Shown one piece after another: positions 1 to 11,035 of a DNA stretch of 64,000 bases; the first letter of the stretch is position 1; each line of letters begins with the position of its first letter. The stretch comes from an uncultured Actinomyces sp. GTDB taxonomy: Bacteria > Actinomycetota > Actinomycetes > Actinomycetales > Actinomycetaceae. Location of the stretch: NCBI GenBank assembly GCA_900545825.1, contig URAS01000007.1:62001-126000 (forward strand). Reading direction: 5' to 3'. Position numbers and translations under genes: made by a program. The notes beneath the pieces were generated by a model. It had not been told where the DNA came from. It searched no databases and was given only the letters and a program-made list of their open reading frames with translations.

Positions 1-1612
<1,612 letters not shown>

Positions 1613-1616
<4 letters not shown>

Positions 1617-3910
1617 TCGATGATCTCCTTTACTCGTTTAACGGGGGTAGTCGACGTGAAAAACTCCAGCCCCGGCAGCGGAACGTCCACGTCGTCGCGG
1701 GCGACCGCGCCGATCAGCGGCAGCAACGCAAGCCACCACTGTTCCTTCGGCCGCCGCTTGTCGGCGTCGACCATGTGCTTCATCTGCTCGAACGGATACG
1801 ACGCGATGCCGGCGTGCGTGAGGCCGATGAAGCGCGCCTCGACTGACTGGTCGGCGAACAGCTCGTCCAGCTCGTTGACGGCGCGCGCCGCCAGCCGGGT
1901 CGCGAGGATCCGGTCGAACGAGGACGGCTCGCCGCCCTGCTGGACATGCCCGAGGGCGGCGTTGCGCACGTCGAACAGCCCGCGGCCCTCTTGCTCGAAG
2001 ACTTTGGCGACGAATTCGCGGTCGTAGTTCCCGCCGGCCTCTTCGTTACGGACAACAAGGAACAGCCGGCGGCCTTCCTCGAACGACTTGACCATCTGTT
2101 TGGCGTCGTCTTGGATCTGCTCGAGCCCCAGCTCGAACTCGTCGGTGTAGACCATTTCGGCGCCCGACGCCATGCCCGCCATGAGGGCGAGGTAGCCGCA
2201 GTGGCGGCCCATCGCGTCGGCGACGAAGCACCGCTTGGACGCCGCCGCCGACTCCTTGATCCGGTCGAGGCACCACACGGCGTTGTTGAGCGCCGAGTCC
2301 GCGCCGATCGACAGCTCCGAACCGGGGAGGTTGTTGTCGATCGAGGCCGGCACGACGATGATCGGGATGTTGAACGCGGGGTAGCGGTCGCGTTCCGCCA
2401 CCATCGCCTGAATGGCCAGGTAGGCGTTGTATCCGCCGATGACGACGAGGGCGTCGATCTTGTTGAGCTCAAGCGACCGCCCGATCGCATAGAACTGCTC
2501 GATCGTCGGAATCGTGCGCCTGGTGCCCAGCTCGGCGCCGCCGGCGAAGCCCCAGCCTTCGACGTCCTCCCAACCGAGGTCACGGACGTTTCCGTCGATG
2601 AGGCCGCGGAACGACCCGTCGATGCCCAGCGTACGGTAGCCGCGGGCGATCGCCAGGCGGACGACCGCGCGGGTCGCCGTGTTCATGCCGGGCGCGAGGC
2701 CGCCGACGTGCATAATCGCGATGCGTTTCGCGTCCTCGGGGGCGGCGTCGAGCTTCGGCGGGGCCGACATGATCTCGTTGAGCTTGAGCATCTGGGCAAA
2801 CGACTCGCCGCGTGCGGCGACGGCCTCGTCGAACTTGCGCGCCTCGCGCAGCCCCTTGACCGCGCGGGTGTTGTGGATCGCCTGCATGAGCGGCAGGACG
2901 GCGACGCGGTTGTGGCGGACGCCGAGGATGACCGACTCGTCGCCCTCTTGCTGCGAGACGACCTCGCGGACCGCACAGTATCCGAGGACGGTCGACTGCC
3001 AGCGGTCGTACGCGGTGGGCACGCCGCCACGCTGGACGTGGCCGAGGATCGTCACGTGCGGGCGCTCGCCCATCCGTTCCTCGAGCGCGTCGCACACCAT
3101 GTCGGTGGTGATGCGGTCGCCACGCTGGTCGACGGCGCCCTCGGCGACGAGGACGATCGACTCGCGGCGGCCCGCGGCGCGTCCGGCCTTGAGTTTCGCG
3201 GCGAGGTCGTCCTCCCAGCCGTCTGCCGGCGGCTTTTCCGGAATGAACACGTAGTCGGAGCCGCCACCGACGGCGGCCATGAGCGGCAGGTACCCGCAGT
3301 GGCGGCCCATCACCTCGACGACGAAGGTGCGCTGGTGCGACGCCGCGGTCGACGACAGCTGGTCGATCGCCGTGAGAATACGGTCGAGCGCCGAATCCGC
3401 GCCGATCGTCATGTCGGACCCGACGAGGTCGTTATCGATCGAGCCCACCAGCCCGACGACCCCGAGGAATCCGTGCCGTTCAGCCTGCTCCGGCGTGATG
3501 CGGCCGGCCTCGACGAGCTCGGCTACCAGGGAGGGCCATTCCTCTTTGAATTCGTTGGTGCCCGCCAGGGAGCCGTCGCCGCCGATGACGACGAGGCGGT
3601 CGATGCCCTTTTCAATGAGGTGCTCGCAGGCATCGAGGAGGCCGTGGCGTTCCCTAAACGCCGCGCAACGGGCGGTTCCGATCACCGTGCCGCCCTTGTT
3701 GAGGATCGCCGAGACGCTGGACCAGTCGAGTTCCCGGATCGCGTCGCCGCCGTCGACGGCGCCCTGCCAGCCATCCATGATGGCGTAGGGCTGCGCACCC
3801 AGTTTGATGGCCGAACGCACGACGGCGCGCACCGCGGCATTCATGCCCTGCGCGTCACCGCCTGACGTTAAGACGCCGATTTTCAGCTTTGGGGAAGCGT
3901 TGTCAGTCAC
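1613..3910 (-). CDS. pfkA: 6-phosphofructokinase, tandem (eukaryotic-type) form
   Basis: Phosphorylates fructose-6-phosphate to fructose-1,6-bisphosphate. At 765 aa it is about twice the size of ordinary bacterial PfkA (about 320 aa) and consists of two PFK domains in tandem, as in animals and fungi. The N-terminal half (to about residue 385) keeps the ATP-site GGDGS (residues 111-115) and the catalytic SIDND (157-161). In the C-terminal half the equivalent segments read GGYNA and SIDNN, so it has probably become an allosteric domain; this is inferred from the eukaryotic enzymes. The GTG start is supported by AAGGAG seven bases upstream. An AGGGA-N5-TCCCT inverted repeat lies about 72 bases upstream. 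The gene overlaps pgi by four bases. Confidence 0.95.
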
Positions 3911-4064
3911 GAGTACTCCTTCATTCCTTTAACGTCGTCAGTACCCGCCTCAAGGATACCGGCGTGCACCCCTCTTTCCCCAGGGATCTAGTCCCTGATG
4001 TGGCCGGTTTCTTTTTCGGCACCGCCCGGCATGTCGCGGCCGGATTGCCGCGCAGAAAACGCAA

Positions 4065-4099
4065 AAACGGGTGGTCTCCACCGGGGAAACCACCCGTTT
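4065..4099 (-). terminator. intrinsic terminator after icd
   Basis: An 11-bp perfect stem (AAACGGGTGGT paired with ACCACCCGTTT, 13-base loop) is followed on the minus strand by TTTTTGCGTTTTC. It lies 17 bases beyond the icd stop codon and separates icd from the pfkA promoter. Confidence 0.85.
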
Positions 4100-4116
4100 C
4101 GCTGGGCGCTAAATGC

Positions 4117-5334
4117 CTACGCCAGGCGCTTGGCCAGGTTTTCGTCGAGGGCGTTCATGAAGCCCTCGGTGTCCAGCCACTCCTGATCCGGCCCGACGAG
4201 GAGCGCGAGATCCTTCGTCATCTGGCCACCCTCGACCGTCTTGATGATGACGTCTTCGAGGGTGTGGGCGAACTCGGCGACCTCGGGCGTGTTGTCGAGC
4301 TTGGCGCGGTGCTCAAGGCCGCGGGTCCACGCGAAGATCGAGGCGATCGGGTTCGTCGACGTCTGCTCGCCGGCCTGGTGGCGACGGTAGTGGCGCGTCA
4401 CCGTGCCGTGCGCGGCCTCGGCCTCGACCGTACGCCCGTCGGGGCTCATGAGGACGCTGGTCATGAGGCCCAGCGACCCGAAGCCCTGCGCCACCGTGTC
4501 GGACTGGACGTCGCCGTCGTAGTTCTTGCAGGCCCACACATAGCCGCCCTCCCACTTGAGCGAGGACGCCACCATGTCGTCGATGAGGCGGTGCTCGTAG
4601 GTGAGGCCGGCCGCGTCGAACTGGTCCTTGAACTCGGTGGCGAAGACCTCGGCGAAGATGTCCTTGAACGCGCCGTCGTAGGCCTTCAAAATCGTGTTCT
4701 TCGTCGACAGGTACACCGGGTAGTTCCGCGACAGGCCGTAACGGAACGACGCCCTCGCGAAGTCGCGGATCGACTCGTTGAAGTTGTACATCCCCATCGT
4801 CACGCCGCCGCCCTCGGGCATACGGATAACCTCGTGCTCGATCGGCTCGCCGCCGTCCTCGGGCGTGTAGGTGATGGTGATCGTGCCGGCGCCCGGAACC
4901 TTGAAGTCCGTGGCCTTGTACTGGTCGCCGAACGCGTGACGGCCGACGACGATCGGCTTCGTCCAACCCGGAACCAGGCGGGGAATATTCGAGATGATGA
5001 TCGGCTCGCGGAAAATGACGCCGCCCAGGATGTTACGGATCGTCCCGTTCGGCGACTTCCACATCTTCTTGAGGCCGAACTCTTCGACGCGCGCCTCGTC
5101 CGGCGTAATCGTCGCGCACTTGACGCCCACGCCGTGCTCGGCAATAGCGTTTGCCGCGTCGATCGTCACCTGATCGTCGGTAGCGTCGCGATTCTCGACA
5201 CCGAGGTCGTAATACCGCAGATCAACGTCAAGGTAGGGATGGATCAGCCGATCCTTAATCATGTGCCAGATGATGCGCGTCATTTCGTCGCCATCAAGCT
5301 CAACAACCGGGCCCGCAACCTTGATCTTCGCCAT
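4117..5334 (-). CDS. icd: NADP-dependent isocitrate dehydrogenase (dimeric, subfamily II)
   Basis: Oxidatively decarboxylates isocitrate to 2-oxoglutarate in the TCA cycle. The 405-aa product starts MAKIKVAGPVVELDGDEMTR and contains the substrate-binding SPNGTIRN segment, the YxxK-like region and the AEAAHGTVTRHYR signature. Length and N-terminus match the homodimeric eukaryote/actinobacterial subfamily rather than the large monomeric Idh of corynebacteria. An ORF extends far upstream without a stop, but AAGGA eight bases before this ATG and family length fix the start. It is transcribed alone, divergently from the tat operon, and ends at an intrinsic terminator. Confidence 0.96.
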   Translation of the reverse strand: MAKIKVAGPVVELDGDEMTRIIWHMIKDRLIHPYLDVDLRYYDLGVENRDATDDQVTIDAANAIAEHGVGVKCATITPDEARVEEFGLKKMWKSPNGTIRNILGGVIFREPIIISNIPRLVPGWTKPIVVGRHAFGDQYKATDFKVPGAGTITITYTPEDGGEPIEHEVIRMPEGGGVTMGMYNFNESIRDFARASFRYGLSRNYPVYLSTKNTILKAYDGAFKDIFAEVFATEFKDQFDAAGLTYEHRLIDDMVASSLKWEGGYVWACKNYDGDVQSDTVAQGFGSLGLMTSVLMSPDGRTVEAEAAHGTVTRHYRRHQAGEQTSTNPIASIFAWTRGLEHRAKLDNTPEVAEFAHTLEDVIIKTVEGGQMTKDLALLVGPDQEWLDTEGFMNALDENLAKRLA

Positions 5335-5475
5335 TGCCGTGTCCTTGCCTCCCGCGCTGCGCGGGGTAGTCCGTGTCTGCGTCGCCATCCTACACCATTT
5401 CTCTCGATGTCGAGATAGTTTCTTTGAGGTAGGACACGCTATCCTGGCCTTAGTGGCAACGCGGAGGGAGGTGGC

Positions 5476-5946
5476 ATGGAGCTCTTCGGATTCGGTTTCT
5501 CGGGCCCCGAGCTCGTCGTCCTCACCCTCATCATCCTGTTCGTCGCCGGCCCCAAACACCTGGTCGCCGCCTCGCGGCAAGTGGCCCGCGCGATCGCGTG
5601 GGCCAAGGAGCAATCGGCCGCCCTGCGCCAATCCTCCGCCGCCGACCTCGCCGCGACCGGCCTGGGCGACGTCGACTGGTCGGCCTACGACCCACGCAAG
5701 CTCGACCCGCGCCGGATGATCCACGAGGCCGTCCGCGAAGAAATGGACGCGTGGATGCGCGACATGTCCGCCCACGCGACGCCGACAGAGTCCACCGAGA
5801 CACCGGTGCAGGCGGCGCCCACGGGAACGCCGGCTGGGCCTGCGGACCAGTCGGCCGCGAGCGCCACGCCGAGTCCCGCACCCACTCTCCGACCCGAGGG
5901 CGGCGGCCCTCCCCCTTCCCCTACCGCCGAACCGACCACCCGATAG
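5476..5946 (+). CDS. tatB: Sec-independent translocase subunit TatB-like
   Basis: A 156-aa member of the TatA/B family: a single N-terminal membrane helix (about residues 8-24), then the hinge VAGPKHL. The glycine-proline in the hinge is typical of TatB (TatA has Phe-Gly). An amphipathic helix (residues 28-45) and a long proline/threonine/alanine-rich cytoplasmic tail follow. With TatC it should form the receptor complex for twin-arginine signal peptides. It is the first gene of tatB-tatA-tatC and lies 141 bases from the divergent icd start. GGAGGGAGGTGGC precedes the ATG. The TatB versus TatA assignment rests on the hinge motif. Confidence 0.8.
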   Translation: MELFGFGFSGPELVVLTLIILFVAGPKHLVAASRQVARAIAWAKEQSAALRQSSAADLAATGLGDVDWSAYDPRKLDPRRMIHEAVREEMDAWMRDMSAHATPTESTETPVQAAPTGTPAGPADQSAASATPSPAPTLRPEGGGPPPSPTAEPTTR

Positions 5947-5965
5947 GACAACGATTGGAACGCCC

Positions 5966-6352
5966 TTGCGACCCTCCCACATCATCATCCTTCTGCTTCT
6001 GCTGATCCTCGTTTTTGGCGCCTCGAAGCTGCCCGACATCGCCCGCAACATCGGCAAGTCCGCCAAGATCCTCAAGGAAGAACTCGGCGAGGACGAACAG
6101 CCCGCCACGCCGCAGGCCCAGGCCGCGCAACAGCCGACGCAGCTCCCCCAGCAGCCGGTCCAGCAGTCGCCGGTTCAGCCGGTTCAGCAGGCCCAGCCCG
6201 TGCAACAGGCAGCGCCGCCGGTCCAGCCGATCCAGCAGCCGCCGGCGCAGCAGGTGCCGCAGCAGCCGATCCCCCAGCAGCCTGCCGCGCCCGCACAGCC
6301 CGCCCAGCAGACCCAGGTCCCGCCGGAGCCGACTGACCCGACCAACCCGTGA
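5966..6352 (+). CDS. tatA: Sec-independent translocase subunit TatA
   Basis: A 128-aa protein with a very short N-terminus, one hydrophobic helix (LLLLLILVFG) and the TatA hinge FGASKLPDIARNIGKSAK. The tail is dominated by QP-rich repeats (QQPVQQ, QAQPVQQ), which makes it longer than the usual TatA of 60-90 aa. The start is an unusual TTG with GGAA upstream; no better start precedes the membrane helix. It probably oligomerises to form the Tat translocation pore. Its TGA overlaps the GTG of tatC. Confidence 0.85.
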   Translation: MRPSHIIILLLLLILVFGASKLPDIARNIGKSAKILKEELGEDEQPATPQAQAAQQPTQLPQQPVQQSPVQPVQQAQPVQQAAPPVQPIQQPPAQQVPQQPIPQQPAAPAQPAQQTQVPPEPTDPTNP

Positions 6353-7155
6353 CGTCGCGCCGTCGCTCCAACCCCGAGGCCGTCATGGGGTGGGGCGAGC
6401 ACCTGGCCGAACTGCGGCGACGGCTCCTCTGGGCCGTCGCCGGGATCGCTGCCGCCTCGGTGGGCGGCTGGTTCCTCGTCGACCCCGTCATCGCGTGGAT
6501 GCAGGAACCCCTCCACACGATGAGCCGCTCGCAGCCTCAGCTGAATTTCCAGACGATCGGCGCAGCCTTCGACATGCGGGTGAGCGTGGCGATCTGGCTG
6601 GGCCTGCTCATCTCGTCACCGTGGTGGATTTTCCAGATCGGCGCGTTTATCGCGCCCGGATTGAAGCGGAAAGAAAAGCTCTATATCGTCTCGTTCGGCG
6701 GCGCGGGCGTCATCCTTTTCGGCCTCGGTGCGGCGTCTGGGATGTGGGTGGTTCCCAAGGCCGTGGAAATCCTCAACTCGTTTACCCCCTCGGGGTCACT
6801 CATGCTGTTGCGGGCGGACGCCTATATCCAGTTTTTTATGCGGATCGTCATCGCGTTTGGGCTCTCGTGCCTGGCCCCTGAGATCCTCGTTGTCCTCAAT
6901 TTCATGGGGCTGTTGTCGGCGAAACGGATGCTTAAGGGGTGGCGCTGGGCGACCGTCGCCGCCGCCGTGTTTGCCGCCATCGCTAACCCGCTGCCCAGCG
7001 CCTGGCCGATGATTATCCAGACCGCCGGCCTGCTGGTCCTCTACTTCGTCGCGGTGGGCATCGCCGCCCTCCACGACCGCCATCTGACGCCCGCCGCGCT
7101 GGTCCGCCGCGTCCGTACAAAAGGGCCCTCCGCCGAGGTCGTCCCGCACACGTAG
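6349..7155 (+). CDS. tatC: Sec-independent translocase subunit TatC
   Basis: Core receptor of the twin-arginine translocase, a six-helix membrane protein. The 268-aa product has the conserved N-terminal GEHLAELRRRL motif used for signal-peptide recognition, the SPWWIFQIGAFIAPGL loop and six hydrophobic segments. The GTG start overlaps the tatA stop; an ATG 12 codons later is an alternative. It closes the tat operon and is followed by a long hairpin. Confidence 0.95.
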   Translation: MTSRRRSNPEAVMGWGEHLAELRRRLLWAVAGIAAASVGGWFLVDPVIAWMQEPLHTMSRSQPQLNFQTIGAAFDMRVSVAIWLGLLISSPWWIFQIGAFIAPGLKRKEKLYIVSFGGAGVILFGLGAASGMWVVPKAVEILNSFTPSGSLMLLRADAYIQFFMRIVIAFGLSCLAPEILVVLNFMGLLSAKRMLKGWRWATVAAAVFAAIANPLPSAWPMIIQTAGLLVLYFVAVGIAALHDRHLTPAALVRRVRTKGPSAEVVPHT

Positions 7156-7157
7156 GC

Positions 7158-7195
7158 GGCCGTTTTCGCGCGCCCCAGGCGCCCTCAAAAACGGC
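7158..7195 (+). terminator. hairpin after tatC
   Basis: GGCCGTTTT and AAAACGGCC form a 9-bp outer stem, with a further GCGCC/GGCGC pairing inside. There is no T-tract after it, so terminator function is probable but not certain. Confidence 0.6.
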
Positions 7196-7293
7196 CTGAT
7201 ATCTGACGTCCGCCCTGCCCGATAGGACGATCGTCCCGGGACGCCGTGAGGTTCGCGACACACCCTGACACAGCGTCAGAAACCTGGGAATTG

Positions 7294-7311
7294 GCCAGGG
7301 TCGACCCTGGC
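7294..7311. promoter_or_regulatory. 18-bp perfect palindrome upstream of nrfHA
   Basis: GCCAGGGTCGACCCTGGC is an uninterrupted 18-bp palindrome in the 258-base gap between tatC and nrfH, about 100 bases before the nrfH start. Nearby are CTGAC-N5-GTCAG (7265-7279) and GGACGATCGTCC (7225-7236). It is followed by a TAGAAT -10-like hexamer at 7331-7336. This looks like an operator for the nitrite reductase operon; the regulator is unknown. Confidence 0.5.
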
Positions 7312-7335
7312 TTCCTGACACCGAGTCGCTTAGAA

Positions 7336-7347
7336 TTGTCATGACAA
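7336..7347. promoter_or_regulatory. 12-bp palindrome at the presumed nrf transcription start
   Basis: TTGTCATGACAA overlaps the last base of the -10-like TAGAAT and would sit at +1, a typical repressor position. It lacks the N4/N6 spacing of FNR or CRP boxes. Confidence 0.4.
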
Positions 7348-7413
7348 CGGTGGACTGTCGGTGCCCGCCGAATCCCCACCCGATGGACACGCCGACTCGA
7401 AGGAGAGCCAGCC

Positions 7414-7893
7414 ATGAGCGCCCGGTCGCTGAGCCAGTGGTTGACGCTTCGGCGCGCCCTCGCGATCATCGCGATCTGGGTGGTCGGCTCCCTCATCGGC
7501 GTCGGCATTTTCACGCTGGTTTACGGCAAAGCCTATTCCTACCTGGGATCAAATCCCGAAACGTGCACAAACTGCCACGTCATGGATAAGGAATATGACG
7601 CCTGGGTCAAGGGCTCGCACCACAACGTTGCCACATGCAACGACTGCCACACCCCGCACGATTCAATCGTCCATAAATACTGGGTCAAGGCCGACGACGG
7701 CGTCCGCCATGGCTACAAGTTCGCGACGAACACCTATCCCGAGAATATCCAGATTCGGGATGTCAACCTGAAGATCACGAATGAGGCCTGCCTGCACTGT
7801 CACGCCGGCTTCACGTCCAGCATTCACCAGACCCTCCCCAAGGGCGAACAGCTTTCCTGCGTGCATTGCCACCGGGACGTCGGACACAAGTGA
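7414..7893 (+). CDS. nrfH: tetraheme cytochrome c NrfH (NapC/NrfH family)
   Basis: Membrane-anchored quinol dehydrogenase that passes electrons from the quinone pool to NrfA. The 159-aa protein has one N-terminal membrane anchor (residues 15-37) and four heme-binding CXXCH motifs beginning at Cys51, Cys75, Cys126 and Cys149. The first is CTNCHVM, matching the CXXCHXM signature of NrfH in which Met ligates heme 1. AAGGAG lies upstream of the ATG. It is the first gene of a seven-gene operon with nrfA and System II cytochrome c maturation genes. Confidence 0.95.
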   Translation: MSARSLSQWLTLRRALAIIAIWVVGSLIGVGIFTLVYGKAYSYLGSNPETCTNCHVMDKEYDAWVKGSHHNVATCNDCHTPHDSIVHKYWVKADDGVRHGYKFATNTYPENIQIRDVNLKITNEACLHCHAGFTSSIHQTLPKGEQLSCVHCHRDVGHK

Positions 7894-7896
7894 GAA

Positions 7897-9363
7897 GTGA
7901 GAACCAAGATGAACGCGAAACAAAAGTCGAAACGCCGCTGGTGGACGCTGTCCATCGCTGCCGTCGTTGTCGTCGCTATCGTCACGGGCACGATCACCGC
8001 CCTGGCGTTCTCGATTATGGAGCGCAAGGAAGAGGCCCGCGCCCCGAAGGAACGGGTTGTCGCCCTCAACGAGACGACCGTCGATCCCGCCGTGTGGGGC
8101 CGTAACTATCCTGCGCAGTACGAGTCGTTTATGCAGACGAAAGAGATGGTTCCCGGCCCGGGCCTGTTCGACACCATGCATCCCGAGACACGCAAGGCGA
8201 CCAGCGACGACCCGCGCACCCAGATTATGCCGCAGCGCACGATCGAGGACCCGCGGATCACGCACATGTGGGCGGGCTACGCCTTCTCGGTCGACTACCG
8301 CCATCCGCGCGGCCACTACTACATGCTCGAGGATCAGCGGCTGACCAAGCGCGTCCAGGTCGTCAAACAGCCGGGCACGTGCCTCAACTGCCACGCGTCG
8401 ATGCCGACGATCTACGCCAAGCTGGGCAACGGAGACCAGCAGGCGGGCTTCGACAAGCTCAATTCGATGACCTACGCCGACGCCACCAAGCTGGCCGAGC
8501 ATCCCGTTTCGTGCATCGACTGCCACGACCCCAAGACCATGGAGCTGCGGGTCACCCGCCCGGCGTTTATCCGCGGCATTAAGGCGCTGAAGAAGACCCA
8601 GGGAGTCGAGAATTTCGACCCGAACAAGGATGCGACGCACAACGAAATGCGCACATACGTCTGCGCCCAGTGCCACGTTGAATACTATTTCAAGGGCGAC
8701 GGCAAGACTTTGACGTTCCCCTGGGACAAGGGAATCGATATCGACGACATTTACTCGTACTATCAGGACGAGAAATTCGTCGACTGGACGCATAAAGAGA
8801 CGGGCGCGGCCATGCTCAAGGCCCAGCACCCCGAGTTCGACATTTGGTCCAACGGCATCCACGCCCGCAACGGCGTGAGCTGCGCCGACTGCCACATGCC
8901 CTACCAGTCCCAGGGCGCTCAGAAGGTCTCGAGCCACAACGTGACGACACCGCTCAAGACCGTCAATCAGTCGTGCATGACCTGCCACCACGCCAGCGAG
9001 CAGGAAATGATCAGTCGCGTCGAGACGATCCAGGGACGTTTCGTCCACAGCCGCGACCAGGCGTTTGACGCCCTCGTCGAGTTCATCGGCGACATCAAGA
9101 CCGAGCGCGACAAGAACGGCGACACCGAGAACGTCAAGCGGGCGTGGGAATACCAGCGCAAGGCGTCGTTCTACATCGACTACGTCTACTCCGAGAACTC
9201 TCACGGGTTCCACGCGCCGGATTACACCCAGCGGATCCTCAACGACGCCCTCGAGGCGTGCCGCGACGGCGAGCTGGCCCTGCGCGGCGTCGACCCGGCC
9301 CAGTTCCAGCCCTCCGACCAGACGAAGGAGAACAACAAGAAGGTCGAGCAGAGCCGTGGGTGA
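7897..9363 (+). CDS. nrfA: cytochrome c552 nitrite reductase, ammonia-forming
   Basis: Six-electron reduction of nitrite to ammonium outside the membrane. The 488-aa protein has an N-terminal hydrophobic segment (about residues 20-40) that may act as an anchor, and five heme motifs: CLNCH (162), CIDCH (206), CAQCH (256), CADCH (329) and CMTCH (360). The active-site heme is normally CXXCK in NrfA; here it is CXXCH. The active-site neighbourhood is kept: CAQCHVEYYF with the catalytic Tyr, and the Gln-His of AQHPEFDIW before GIHARNGVSCADCHMP. The GTG start gives the coordinates used; an ATG at 7909 is an equally possible start. It lies three bases after nrfH. Confidence 0.94.
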   Translation: MRTKMNAKQKSKRRWWTLSIAAVVVVAIVTGTITALAFSIMERKEEARAPKERVVALNETTVDPAVWGRNYPAQYESFMQTKEMVPGPGLFDTMHPETRKATSDDPRTQIMPQRTIEDPRITHMWAGYAFSVDYRHPRGHYYMLEDQRLTKRVQVVKQPGTCLNCHASMPTIYAKLGNGDQQAGFDKLNSMTYADATKLAEHPVSCIDCHDPKTMELRVTRPAFIRGIKALKKTQGVENFDPNKDATHNEMRTYVCAQCHVEYYFKGDGKTLTFPWDKGIDIDDIYSYYQDEKFVDWTHKETGAAMLKAQHPEFDIWSNGIHARNGVSCADCHMPYQSQGAQKVSSHNVTTPLKTVNQSCMTCHHASEQEMISRVETIQGRFVHSRDQAFDALVEFIGDIKTERDKNGDTENVKRAWEYQRKASFYIDYVYSENSHGFHAPDYTQRILNDALEACRDGELALRGVDPAQFQPSDQTKENNKKVEQSRG

Positions 9364-10321
9364 GCTTCGCCCCGACGCCCTCGAGACCCTCGGCCTGGAC
9401 GGCTCCGGTCTGACGCCCGAGGACGTGAGGTCCCGACGCGACGAGCTGCTCGCCTACCTTGACCAGGCCCCGCCCGCCCTCCGAGACACCGCGGGCACCA
9501 AAGCGCACGCAATCGAGGACGCCGCCGACACGCTGCTCGCCCAGCTTGCCGACGCCCTCGAGGACGCCCAGGCGGCACCGGAAGGCCAGGCGGCGAGCGA
9601 GGGCGCGACCGTGTCGGTGCAGGCCAAGGACCCTTCAGCCGCGCTGGCCGAGCTGGGCGAGGACGAGGACGCCATCTATTCCGCGCCCGTCGTCACGACG
9701 CCCTCGGTCACCAAACGGAAGCACGCCGACGAGCAGGAGATTCTGACCGCCGAGGCGAAGAAGCGCGCCGCCAAGGACGGCCCGTCCGGTGGCAGCATCG
9801 CCCTCGCCGTCATCATTGGGATCGTCGCGTGCGCGGTCGTCGTCCTCGCGGTCTACGTCCTCGGACGCCCCCAGATGCCGGCGAACCACCCGGATGTTGC
9901 GGCGTCGCAAACGATGCCCTCCGAGGCCGAGACGACGATGTCAGCATCCGAGCGCGCCGAGAAGGTCGCGACGCTCAAGCGCGCGATCGACAAGGACCCG
10001 CAGGACGAGAAGTCGCGACTCGAACTGGGCGTCGTCCTGTTCGAGGGGGACGACCTGGCCGGCGCGAAGGAGCAGTGGGACAAGGTCCTCGAGATCGACC
10101 CGAACAACGCCGAAGTCTACTTCAACCTGGGGTTCTGGTACCTCTCGCAAGACCCGCCGAACAAGGCCGAGGCCAACAAGGCGTGGGATCGCGTGCTCGC
10201 CCTCGAGCCCCAGTCCGAGATGGCGCAGATCATCCAGATGCACCGCGGCCAGGCCTCAATCTCGCCCGGCCCGTCCGACTCGACCGCCGGGGCGCCGACG
10301 CCCTCCGACCGTTCGTCATGA
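9356..10321 (+). CDS. membrane-anchored TPR protein (NrfG/CcmI-like)
   Basis: A 321-aa protein whose GTG start lies inside the end of nrfA (8-base overlap). Residues 1-135 are acidic and alanine-rich; one membrane helix follows (LAVIIGIVACAVVVLAVYVLG, near residue 150). The C-terminal part has at least two tetratricopeptide repeats, including RLELGVVLFEGDDLAGAKEQW and VYFNLGFWYLSQ. TPR proteins of this type (NrfG, CcmI) bind apocytochrome during heme attachment, and its position between nrfA and ccdA suggests that job here. The precise function is inferred from context, as the N-terminal half resembles nothing I recognise. Confidence 0.75.
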   Translation: MGELRPDALETLGLDGSGLTPEDVRSRRDELLAYLDQAPPALRDTAGTKAHAIEDAADTLLAQLADALEDAQAAPEGQAASEGATVSVQAKDPSAALAELGEDEDAIYSAPVVTTPSVTKRKHADEQEILTAEAKKRAAKDGPSGGSIALAVIIGIVACAVVVLAVYVLGRPQMPANHPDVAASQTMPSEAETTMSASERAEKVATLKRAIDKDPQDEKSRLELGVVLFEGDDLAGAKEQWDKVLEIDPNNAEVYFNLGFWYLSQDPPNKAEANKAWDRVLALEPQSEMAQIIQMHRGQASISPGPSDSTAGAPTPSDRSS

Positions 10322-11034
10322 TGAGCGGCGTCACCCTCCCTCTCGCGTTCGCGGCCGGACTGCTGGCGTTCATTTCCCCGTGTTTCCTGCCGCTCGTACC
10401 CGTCATGCTCACCTACCTGGCGCGCGACGCCGCGAGCGACCGGGAACCCACGCGTTGGACGAGCCTCACCCGCGCGGCCTGGTTCGTCGCCGCATTCACC
10501 GTCGCATTTTGCGCCCTCTGGCTGGCGGTTGGCTCGCTGGGGCCGCTGGTTACCGACGTCCGCACGCCGCTGCGGATCGGCGCGGGCATCGTCGTCATCA
10601 TCTTGGGGTTCCACGTCACCGGGCTCATCACGATTCCCCTCCTCGAGCGGACGATCAAGGCCGACGTGCGCCCCAGCGACACGCGGCCCGGCTGGGTCAG
10701 CGCGATCCTCTTGGGCCTGGCCTTCGCAATCGGGTGGACGCCGTGTATCGGGCCCGTCCTCGGCGCGATCATCGCCCTCGCCGCCACCACCGGCTCGCTG
10801 GCGCGCGGAATGATCCTCCTCGTCGCATTCTCGCTCGGGCTGGGCCTGCCGTTCCTCGCGATGGCCGCAGGCCTCGGCGCCTCGGGACGCATCACCGGCT
10901 GGCTGAAACGGCACGCCCAGGGCGTGTCGTGGGTGACCGGCATCCTCCTGGTCGTCACCGGGTTCCTCATCATGACCGACGCCCTCTCCTGGCTGTCGCG
11001 CTTCATTCCCGCCCTCGGACCCTGGGAGATCTGA
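10318..11034 (+). CDS. ccdA: thiol-disulfide transporter CcdA
   Basis: Six-helix membrane protein that carries reducing equivalents from cytosolic thioredoxin across the membrane to keep the cysteines of apocytochrome c reduced. The 238-aa product has the two conserved redox cysteines, Cys22 in SPCFLPLVP and Cys143 in TPCIGPVLG. The ATG overlaps the TGA of the TPR gene. The next gene, resB, begins one base after its stop region, consistent with one transcript. Confidence 0.93.
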   Translation: MMSGVTLPLAFAAGLLAFISPCFLPLVPVMLTYLARDAASDREPTRWTSLTRAAWFVAAFTVAFCALWLAVGSLGPLVTDVRTPLRIGAGIVVIILGFHVTGLITIPLLERTIKADVRPSDTRPGWVSAILLGLAFAIGWTPCIGPVLGAIIALAATTGSLARGMILLVAFSLGLGLPFLAMAAGLGASGRITGWLKRHAQGVSWVTGILLVVTGFLIMTDALSWLSRFIPALGPWEI

Positions 11035-11035
11035 C

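Noticed and set aside
7336..7347. FNR or CRP site before nrfH
   Set aside because: TTGTCATGACAA is a continuous palindrome without the N4 or N6 spacer of those families.
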